64,000 nt of DNA from Haliclystus octoradiatus (taxonomy: Eukaryota; Cnidaria; Staurozoa; Stauromedusae; Haliclystidae), in contig OU744454.1 of the NCBI GenBank assembly GCA_916610825.1, positions 5,962,321-6,026,320 of the forward strand, given 5' to 3'. The position numbers and the translations under genes were made by a program. The notes under the pieces were generated by a model that saw only the letters and a list, made by a program, of their open reading frames with translations, searched no databases and was not told the origin of the DNA. This document shows positions 25,001 through 37,000 of this stretch, in pieces; position 1 is the stretch's first letter; each line of letters starts with the position of its first letter.

Positions 25001-28000
25001 GAAGGCTAACAACGGATAGAATGACAATATCAAGTAAGTGGATTTTCTCAGAGTTTTTTTATCGTATGGGAGAATTGCAAAATTGCAAAATTAAAAGACC
25101 AGGCTTCTAACCTTATAGGATATCGCTATTCATTACAACGTTACAACCAGAATTTTATTACATGCAGTTGTTTAATAATACTCCATATATTTATATATGT
25201 CTACTACTAAAACTATGAAAAAAAATCTTGAAATTTCATTGCGTTTTCATAACATTTTCAAGGCACTTTCACATTTTTATATCGTGAATATGGATGTTTT
25301 CATGGCTTTAAAAATTTGTGGTTTTACAATTTTTTACGTTTTCATGGTGCTTTCATCACAACACTTTCATGGCATTTCATGGTAATTGGTGTTGGTAGTG
25401 ATAAGTTGTAGATCATGGTAAGGGCCCTTGAAACTTTGTACAATGTACACACAACCGTTGGTTCACAACTGATGACCAAATTAAACTTGTGAAAATGTAA
25501 AAGAACAGCAAAAGAAAACCGCTAACAGCATGATAGCCATTGTCTCTTCTTCAGTTATTTTTAAACCAGCGTGAATATTACCATAGCAACGATAAGGAGT
25601 ATAATACCACGCCTCTTTTTGCTTTGAAAGAAAATCGGCGTCGTAAACAAACCAACTAGGAAAATCGGACGGTTAATGATTACTGTATTACGATTTATAA
25701 GGACGCACGCATCGATTTCAAGGCAATTGAAAGTTTGAGCACATGGCTGGCTACACGGAAGATTAATTATGTAAAATAGTTCTGTCGAAAATAATGAAAT
25801 TTGGAAACTGCATCAAGTCAGTTGATATTAATATTACAATTCTTAAAATACATTTGTTTGGGTCTTGAGACAGACTACTAGTTCGACTCATACAGTCAGA
25901 GCGCAGTTATTGGAAATAGATACACTGAAGCTTATTAATTTCATACAAAAACGTCATATTTTCAAAAAGGGATTCGACATCGAAATTAGATTCAGGACAT
26001 CATTCACATTATATATACATATACTGATCTCAAAAATCTACATTTCATTTAAATCGGGCGTCCCAACTCGATTTATACTCAAACAACACGAGCAAGACCC
26101 CCAGAGTGACATTTTCATAGAAATACATGCAAATAAATGTAAATTAATGTATGTATGATATATATAAATGTATAATTGGCTACTGAGAAAGTAAAGGTTT
26201 CATAGAGAATGTACGATAAGATATTGTATGTACTTTTTTTGGCGCGAATAACAGAACCAGGTTAAGCCGGCGCAATTAAAAATGTTCATTTTTTGAAGCC
26301 TACCTTTTTGACAAATAGACCAGCTTCTTTTTCTGACATCCCTAATAATACAACCGATCTTCGTTCCTTTTTACGTTTCGATATAGCCATACTATCCATC
26401 CGTATTCTTTTAAAAGACATGACGATAAAATTGATTTGTAATGAATATCATCGACAGGAAAATTGAGCAATCACGTGGATTGTTTTCAATGCATAATTTC
26501 GGGTTCGACTGATTTTGGTGTTAAAACTGAACATGAATCAACAATAACAACAATAAGGACGGCCAAATGAACTTCTCAAGTAGGTGTACGTTTTATTACT
26601 TTCACATTAACAAAATATCTTTCCCTTTCACCACGCATATATTCTTTCAATTTTATATCGTCGTCACGAAAAACAACCGGATTATCTTTCATAATCAATC
26701 AGATAAATTATTATCGTATTATTGCCGCCGGCTAAATATGATTACAACAAAAATTGAAGTAAAAAACAGATCGAAAATATTTTTACAACACTCAGTCGTA
26801 AATAAGAAGTAATAATTATTTTCAAACTATCACCTAATTCAGAAATGTGTCAGCCGGAAATAAATATGTACATTTTTGGAGGGTTACGAGCTCGCAATTA
26901 TGTGTGAAGTATAAACCTTTATAGAAAACTCGAAATAATAAAACTGCACGAAATATTATTTTTGAGTTAGTGGTCATACGCCCAAGGCACAACGAAAAAC
27001 AATAAATTACCAAAACACTAAAAAAAACATTAGGATGTAAATTGTTTGTAGGTAATGAGGAACAACTATCGTATGATTCTGTTGGGGTGCGTAAATTAAT
27101 TAATAAAAATTGAGGATCAGCTAATTAAGCAACGCAATGCTGTCTTCAATACGAAACAGCCTAACTCCAGCCTAACAAATTCCAGTTTTTGGAATTTTAC
27201 ATAACATCAAAATCATTTCCTCATATCAGAACAAAACGTTTCTATTCACACTGTATGTAGAATAGCATATCAATTCAATAACAAAATTATTAAAAGGCCA
27301 GCATGCGGAAAACCACAGAAGATTGTTGGTTTGCGAACAACGCTACAATTATGCGTCATTTCTGTATCCTTAATGCAACGTGAACAAACACACAGACTCG
27401 AACACAATGACTAAATATAATTACAATTAGACAGTCAATGTGAAATCATGGTGAAATTATAAACTTCATCTCACTCTAATAAGCTATTCACGCCAACAAG
27501 TCTAGACAACAAATCAACAATAGAAACTATGAAAGCAATGTAGCGAATCTATTTTAATATTTGAAATTAATTGGTGGAAGAAAATAGTTTAGTAATACTT
27601 TCGATTTTTCATCGAAAGGGTAATAACCTCTATGACTCACAATATATGACCATGGAAGACAGTCAGTACAGTTGAACTCGGTTAATATCCTCTCATTTAA
27701 TGTCCCACCTTTTTTCTTATTTATTAATATCCCCACTTAAAACTGATTTCCATTTTCAATTCTCCATACAAACTTTCATATTCTTACCTCGCTTAATATC
27801 CCACCTCGCTTTAAATGTCCCCCTTTCCATCAATACCAGAGGGGGGATATTAAGCAAGTTCGACTGTATACGGTATCTCGGTATCTCATAATTGATATGA
27901 GTATAAACTTTTGGCTATTTCATAATTTAACGAGAGAAGAAACTGAACAAAAACAACTTATATGACGAAATAGATACAACATAAATATACAGATCCATTT

Positions 28001-31000
28001 TCCAAAATATAAGATGACGCATAAAGAACGGAACCAAATACGGGCATTACATATGGACCAACATTTAGAGAGTTGAAGGTGCTATCTTAGTCGGAAACAG
28101 AATGGAATGACAGTATCAATAGTTTCACTATATCACTATGTATTCTATATATACATACATCGTCAGATTTCGCTATAACATTTTGAATCGATTCAAAGCC
28201 AAAAATATTTAAAATGTACAGCGAAACAGCAGCGGAAGTTCTAGTGCTAGTTCTAGGTTCTTTGTATTGGTAGACAAATTTAAATTTCTTCGTAAAGGTT
28301 TACTTGACATGAATTTCATGATGGTATATGCGATAAAAACACACACAATAATTGGCGCAACAGTTTCGATTTAATCTAAAATCGATGTAACTTTTTTAAC
28401 TCTCTCTTTTCACATTGCCTGAAGATGATTTTAGATTAAATCGAAACTGTTGCGCCAACTATTGTGTGTGTTTTTTTTATCGCATATACCATCATGAAAT
28501 TTAAATTTGCGGACAAAATATAGTTTAAATTATAAAAGCGTTATTTTCAAGTTACGACCGCTGACTGACGTAGATCTCTCATATTATTGTAATATCAAAA
28601 AAGTAGTTATAAACAAGTTTTACAACGGCTGAAGCCAGGATAATCTAATGGGACGACAGGGAGGGGCTTCCGATATTTTAATCCAAATTGGTGCATTAAG
28701 TGACAACTTCTCTATTTTCTACCTCAACTACTCTATCAAGAAATGATAAATGCTTCTATTCCTTACTCAAATATTTCATCTCTTGAATCGAGTATAAATA
28801 TATTAAAAAGTCTGCATACATTGGAATTCGTATCATGGATCAACCGAGTGGGTCAAATGTAAAAAGAGAAATATTTATAAATCTATAAATAATAATAATA
28901 ATAATAATATAATAATATTAATAGGTGGATTGTTCCATACCAGTTCTTGGTATAGTGCTCAATGAAATTAATCAGAGCATTTATATAAAACGAGAGTCAA
29001 AAATGAAACATTCTAGATTTCCGCAACTTCAAGTTTCACACCAGAAGGTGATCATCAGGCGATTTATTTCAACTATAGTTGATAGTTGAAATAAATCGCC
29101 TGATGATCACCTTCTGGTGTGAGACTTGAAGTTGCGGAAATCTAGAATGTTTATATAAATCTATAAATATGTCATAATAATTTAAATGTTTAAACGATGT
29201 TTTTAAGCTTCCAGCAGATGTTTGTGTGAACTATCAAACTGTCCTGTTAAAGTGATTATTTGTAAAACAAAAGTGAGTTGATGAGTGGTTGCAAATTGCA
29301 TTGCCTGGCTCTTAATTAACAGATGTGACGAAACGCAGATGCCCTTATTGAATAATCATAGTATAATATATACTATATAACACATATAAAATGAGACAAA
29401 TATGAGGCAAAGCCTTTCCGTAACTCCAAGTTTCAATATGTGAAACTTGGAGTTACGGAAAGGCTTTGCCTCATCTTTGTCTCAATTTTATATTACAGTG
29501 AAGCCTGTATATAACAGCCAGCTACTAGAGGTAGATAAATTGACTACTATAGACAGGTGGCCTTTATATACAGGTTTGATTCAATAGAAAATACTATTTC
29601 AGACATTGCAAGAGTGACCACTTTAGACAGGTGGCCGCTCTATAAAGGTGACCATTATAACAGGTTTAACAAACATTGAGCACTTTCACATATGTGTTTT
29701 ACCCCCATATTACATTATTATACTATAACACATACAAATATATATAGTAATGATATTAGTAATATCAAGGTACTTGTCTTTGCTGTTTCAATAGTGCTCG
29801 ATGCCATAAATGCAGAGCTGTTTAATAATTAATAAACGAAAAATGAATGTCTGATTTTTTCCTTTATTAATTAGTAATAATATTTAAAAAAATATCAAAA
29901 CTTAGTTATGGCAATTAAATAGTGCTCAATGCTATAGTGAATAGCAGAGCGTAAATTTTAATAATGAGTAGGTCAAGAAAGATACTAACCCAGTTAGTAT
30001 TTGTTGTCTGATGATCGTTTAATGACGTGAAACTTAGAGTTACAATCAAAGAATGTGTCTTTCCTGACCTTCTCATAATTAATATTATAACATATACATA
30101 CAGTAATATAAAATATTGTATAATCATTGTAGAAAAAGTATGCGGAACAGCAATTAGTTGTAAATATCCTATCGACTAAGTACAATTTAACTCATTCTAG
30201 TCGTAAACATAGACGGGATTATTCATTTCAAGTGTAGTGCGATTGCAACATTTGAAACGAAACTTGGAGGCAGAAATAAGTAATTTTTTATTCCCGCTCA
30301 TATTAATGACACGTGGGTGGCTATACTTTATCGTCTGGAATCTTCACGGAATAGCAATAAAATGATTAAAAACTTGTCCGGTTTCCAAGCGCTGACACTA
30401 TATATTGCTTTCTCCTTTTGAGATTTATTATACATCTGAGTTACGCCTATATATGTCACTGTAACGTAATATCGCAACCGCTACAAACTCTGGCTCAATA
30501 GCTGCTCAATAGTGCTAAAGAGCGAACGTATCCGACATCCGTATATCCTCTATCCGAAATCCGTATATCCTCTAATTAGTTACCAGATCATATAAGTGAA
30601 TGTTTTTTAATTTACACACACGTACCTACACTTTGATCTGCAGTGTCGCCGCTGAGATCAGTAAAGAGCGTTTAAAATCATTGCTCTTAGCGAAAAAAGC
30701 CATTCCTCTAGAAATAGAGGAGTGGTATACGGGTGCCTTCGGTAGGGCGACACCGTCTACATTATTATTATTATTATTATTATTATTAAACATACCTATT
30801 TTCGTAAGCAAACAAATGATTTTGGTTAATGGATAACATATGAATCAACTCGTTCATGTTAAAAGGTTTTATTTTATGCGATGTTTTTGTAAAAAAAACT
30901 GACTATGCAGATAAAGTACCTCTCCGGGAAAGAAAATAAACGTAGTATACAAACTGTTCTCTCTAACTTTAATTCATTTTGGAATTTCACTTTACCATTA

Positions 31001-34000
31001 TTATTTTTATTATTACTTAGTAATTTTCAATATAACATAGCTTTGAGCTATCGTCAAAAGGATTTTATAGCGTATCAGAGTTCATCAGTAAAATGTTAAG
31101 ATGAGATTACATGTTAATCTGTTCCACGTGCGTCGGAAATAGATTACCAATATATCATTATCAATATAATACAAAATAAAGCTGTATACTAACCTCTAAT
31201 GCTTTCTTGCCTCGCCACCAGAGTGTCTCCTCAGATGGAGGCATATCAATAACCGAAACGAGATCACCAACCTGTGGAATGATAACAAATAATAAATAAC
31301 CTGTACTAAGTAGCCACCTTGATAAAGCGACCGCATTTTTTGAGGGAACACACAAAGTGAAATTATAAGAAGTACGGAATGCAATAAAAGTGGAAAGATA
31401 AATAAGATTTATGGCCATGTTAAACTTTTTAAAGCTCGATTGCCAATCTTGATTAACGTTTATGTGAGTTACTCTGTATAAGACCGAACACACACGTTGA
31501 AAACATTTGCAAAATAAATCATTATAAGTAAAAAGGTAAAGGTCACATAATTTTTAAGAAAAAAGTTGATCGTTGAAAGACAAATACAGTTGAAATCGGC
31601 AACAACGGTATGCTAGGGAGACCAACTACTTTACCGGTTTTGGCTGAATCCGTTGTTAGTGGTAAATATTTAGCAAAGTTTGACCGTAAATTATTCGGTG
31701 CCGGATTATTTTGCCTTTACTCGTTTGACAGAATACCGTTAAAGTCAGAACCGCTATTGCCTAGCCTGCGTCCAGCCTAAACGTTTCTGAAGGAAAGTGT
31801 AAACTTCCACTTTTACTTTCCTTCAGAAACGTTTTAGTCTGGACGCAGGCTACTATTGCCGGATTTTACTGTATTACAATACAGTGTAACCCGCTTAAGT
31901 GCAAGTCAAAATCAAATTAATGAATTAGTTATAAATTATAAAATGGATTACATTCTACTGTTGTTTTTAGTCCATTTTGCGTGCTTTGAGCTCAATAAAT
32001 TTTGAATGTTCAGCTTCCAAGCATTGTTTAGTGAAAATTTTTCAAGAATCAAATTTGACCTAGATATGATTTCCTCCCCCAAGTATACTTATCCCGGAAG
32101 GGGGTAACACCACTATGACGGCTACGGGGACGTGCCACGTTTTTGAGTCCATATTTCAGCTGAGAAAAAACTTTTTGGATATGAGATTTCAAATTTTGGA
32201 GCTTTTGGGTATCGTATTTTTGACTTTTTTAAAAGAATTTTTGAAAACATTTTGCATCATTTGTGTATTTACTTAAAATCAATCAACCTGCTAGACTTTT
32301 TGGGTAGCATCAACAGAATTTTTGGAACTTTTTGGGTACTTTACCTTTTTCTAAAGTGGCACCCCCCCGTCCCTGCAGAGCTAGAGTTACCCACCCCCCA
32401 AGTATACTTCTTCTGTTTCTTTGTCCTGTATAATGATATGATACGAAGAAATAAAACAACCTACAAACTACAAGGTTATGCACAATCTACTATTACAGTA
32501 TACTGAATATATGTCTTGTTAATATGTCCATCTTTAAACAGTGAATCATCTACGAGATGATGATTTTCGCTCAAAACAATTACAAGCTGTAATAATAACT
32601 TCAATCTCAAAATAGGGGAACAGAAATTTCTCAAAATTATGTTCGATATTCCTGCACTATAATCTCAGATATAATCGAATATTTGTTATATATATAGACC
32701 TGATATAAAGGTACTTATATAGGCTTGATGATGTTTTAATAGTGCTCGATGTCATAAATGCAGAGCTGTTTAATAATAAACAAACGAAAAAAAATTCAGA
32801 CACTCATATTTGCTTTCATTCTAGAAATTTATTCAAAAATGAATGTCTGATTTTTCGTTTATTTATTATTGAATATTAATTATAGTAATAATATCTAAAA
32901 AAATATCAAAACTTAATATTGGCAATTAAATAGTGCTCAGTGCTATAATGAATAGCAGAGCGTAAATATTAATAATGAGTAGGTCAAGAAAGATACTAAC
33001 TCGGTTAGTATTTCTTGTCTGATGATCGTTTAATAACGTGAAACTTGGAGTTACAACCAAAGAATGCGTCTTTCTTAACCTACTCATTATTATTATATAT
33101 AATTATACCAGACATACCGACATCATCGAAATATAACTATCAAACAAGAGCATGAATATTTACTTTCCCACGAAATTAATTGTATTTGCAACAATAACAA
33201 CTTCAACATAAATTAATATTTACGTAGGTGGTACATTATGTTAAAACAACAACAACAACAACAACAACGTCAGCTGCGAGGAATTTATGAAACGAAACAA
33301 AAGTTCATTCAAAGATAGTCACGCAAATTGATAAAAAGAGATTAAGTCATAGATTATACACACATATATACCGGATTGAATAGTTCGGATAATATGCAAT
33401 CGGATCTAGAAATTGTACTTGACGTTTTAGTGTGCGATGGCATGTACCCGCTTAAGTGCAATTCGGATAAGTAAGATTCCCGCTTACAATTATCCAACCT
33501 GGCTTTTGACTCTAATTGACTCTATTGACCATTTTGTAGCCATGTCTTTGTTAAACAATTTCCGATAAGTGGAAATTCAAATAACTGCACAACAATTTTC
33601 GAAAATTGTTGACAATTTTGACTTGTGCTTAAGCGGGTTACACTGTACTGGCATTTTTCGATCGCGGATTTCGCTTATAGTTTAAATCCACTTTGGACGA
33701 ACTTCATCGGGCAGTATAATCCGAACTCGATTGGGTATCCGGTGGTGAATGATGAAATCAAGACATTTATACCGCCTAGCAGCTTAAACTTCTACAACCA
33801 ATCATATCCGAGTGAATGAATTCGACAAGGTACAAGTATCAATCCAATCGATATTTAATTATTTAATTACCAATGTCCTTGGCAAAAGTGATAAATGGAT
33901 ATACCACAATCTTGATTAGGGAATTAAAATCCTGGGTGGCTGTCTCACGAGGAGTTATCCGAATTTGCACTTATCCGAAATTGTTAAACAAAGGCATGAC

Positions 34001-37000
34001 TACAAAATGGTCAACAGAATTTTCAAGACAGGTTCCATATAAGCAAGGATTTCAATTATCCGAATTGTAATTATCTGAATAGTGTGATTACATTCGCTCA
34101 AACAAACTAATCTCCTACAATGAGACCGGAATATACTCGAACAATCATTACAAGTTGCGACTCCTGCAATGGTTCTTATTTATTTATGTGTAGGAATCTT
34201 GCATTGACATAGTATTGGGTTTTAATACGGTAACATCGATGTAGTACTACGATGAAACCTGTGTATAACAGCCAGCTACGATAAGCAAATAAATTGGCCT
34301 TTATATGCAGGTGGTCTTCATGTACATTGACTGTTAAAACAAGTTTGATTGTATTCCATTTTGATTTGAAAGCATGATCTCCAAATGAATAAAATGGCGG
34401 ATTGAGAAACGTTGAAATAACGATGATAAATCTTGTATGGATAATTGGATATAATACCTTTTTATTTGATCTCGTTCTTCACTAACAACATGATAAAACA
34501 TGATTATTGTATCATATACTCTCAAATCGTAACAACTTAATCGGTTGAGTTGAGCAGCGAACATCTAAAGTCCAAGCTATCCAAATTTGTAATACTATCG
34601 ATTCAACGAGACAGACCATTTAATCGGAACAAAATCTGGATTCAAATCCGATCATAAATTTTATAATCCTTCTGAATAACAAAAATCAAACTCCTGACTT
34701 ATTCCTCTCCACCATGTAATTATTCGATCGCAGACATTCTATTTCAAATGTAGACAATAGAAATATATTCTATTTTAATCAGACAAAATGTGATCTATTG
34801 TTTTGAAAAACAAAACAAACATGAGTTAACAGTGTGTTACATTTTCATTATTTGAAAACAAAACAAAAAAGACAATGTACCACAGCCGGTGTCCAGCAAA
34901 AAATGTCCAGCAGATGATGATCACACAATGACCTAAAAATGTTCCCATGAACAATATCAATCCGTAGATATAGAGTACTACATTCACTTTGACCCGGGGT
35001 AGTAGTAATTGAGACGGTGTCGCCCTACCTATAAGGCACCCGTACCACTCTTCTATTTCTAAAGGAGTGGCTCTTTACACTAAGAGCAATGATTTTAAAC
35101 GCCTTTTACTGATCTCAGCCGCGACACTGCAGATCAATTTCAACAGGTTTCATGGCTGATGAGCCTGGCTGATGGGCCTCGATTGCCAATGCGCAACGAT
35201 GCGCCGCAGCTAATTACAACGTAATTTCCTCCGGACTATTCTATCCACCATCAGAAGATCACACAATGTTTTAGATAAAGTCAAGGCTGAGTTGACCTTC
35301 AGGGGATTTGAACCACAGTCGATCAGATATGATCAGATCCAAAGTTCGGTTGCTCTGCCATCTGAGCTAGCTCCCTGTTAAACCTAGCCCAGGGTTTAAC
35401 TTCCATTTTGATAATGTTGTCATTTGATGATAAATGTTAGAGGTTTTTGTATCAAAAGTATTGACGGCATCATTTTCAGATTTTTGAAACTATTATCAGG
35501 GTAAAATAACAAGATGCTCGTTTGAACAACGCCGTCTAGCTGCTATAGGAGTTGGCCCCTGGGATTGAAAGCTCACATTTAATCAAGCCAATCAAATGTT
35601 TTAAATTTTTACCTAACATCTGTTGATATAAACAATGCAAGGACCAAATAAAAGAACAGTTTTAACAAAAGTTTAGCTATTTTAATATATTATGAGGATA
35701 TCCTGGCATCTGGATATACATAGAGAAAGGTGCTCTGATGTGCTATGTTGACGTAGTATTTCGCTGATGGAATGATCATTCTATGTCAAGACAGTGTAAC
35801 CATCATAAGTCAGAATAGTCAACGTTATTCAATGCATTTATCCGAATTTCAATTTAACCGCAATCGTTTAAGAAAGGGCTTTACAGCAAAATAATGTTTT
35901 AGAATTTAAAAATCAAGTTGCAGATAAGCCGGAATTTCATTTATCTGAATACATTACCAGGTTTATAAAAATGTATTGGTTGCTAAAGAATAATGGGAGT
36001 AACATTAATTGCAACTGGAAAATAATCAGAACATCTACACTGTTCAGATAAGTGAATACAACGTAATCGGATTATACCTAGATTTTTCTTGGATTGATTA
36101 TTTCTCCACTTTTTCACCGGGTTAATTGGTTAATAATTTGAAGGGTTTGTGAGTTTAATCGTAGGATGCCTTTCCTGACGCCAACCAATCGTACTTCTGC
36201 CAGGGATTGAACCCGAGACCATGTCTGAGGTCCAATGCCTAACCACTATAGCCTACAGCACTATATAGGCCCTTGCTTGACTTATAGATGGACTTAATAT
36301 TGCCTATAGCAACAGTAGCGAGTTGAAAATGAAGGACGCCGGTGTCATACAACGCAATCCAGTACACACATACTATTCGACATGTGACGCACACGTTAGA
36401 ATTTGGGGTAACATTGTAAACAGCTTAGAATCGTCGCAGCGTGTGGCTTACGACAAAGCGTGCTTGGAAATTTCTCTGTCAGCTGTGTATATGAGTGTGA
36501 CGCAAGCCAGCAGAATTAGATCTAATTGAAAGTTCACGATTTATAGAGTACGCATACATCAGGTGATACGGTCAATGTAAACGACCACTTTATTCAGATA
36601 TAATAAATGCATCGAATGGCTGGTAATATCTAATATTGAGTCTGTATGCCTCTTATAATCCTAGCGGATAATAAGATTGGGGCATGATTAGGAAAAGGAT
36701 AATAATTTTTAACAATCCACGATGATCAACACATATTCCCAGTTTGTAAACCGTATAATTTTCAAAATATTGATTTATATTACCCTGTTAAATCCCTGGG
36801 TTCTATCTCTTTCTTTTGACTTATGATTGATATTTTCAACAGCTTCGTAAGGGGCTCAGTAAGCAAGCGGCATAAAGCATGCATTTGAACTACAGGTCTT
36901 TCCCAACCTTGCATTACAATAGCCGGCCAAAATCGAAGCGAGAGATCAAGTCATAGATAGATATCAGATAGCGTCAAAGAACGACAGGCTAGAAATAACA

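Noticed and set aside
36180-36245. Second functional tRNA gene on the minus strand
   Set aside because: The boxes fit, but the downstream body recurs at 42828-43035, so it is a SINE head.
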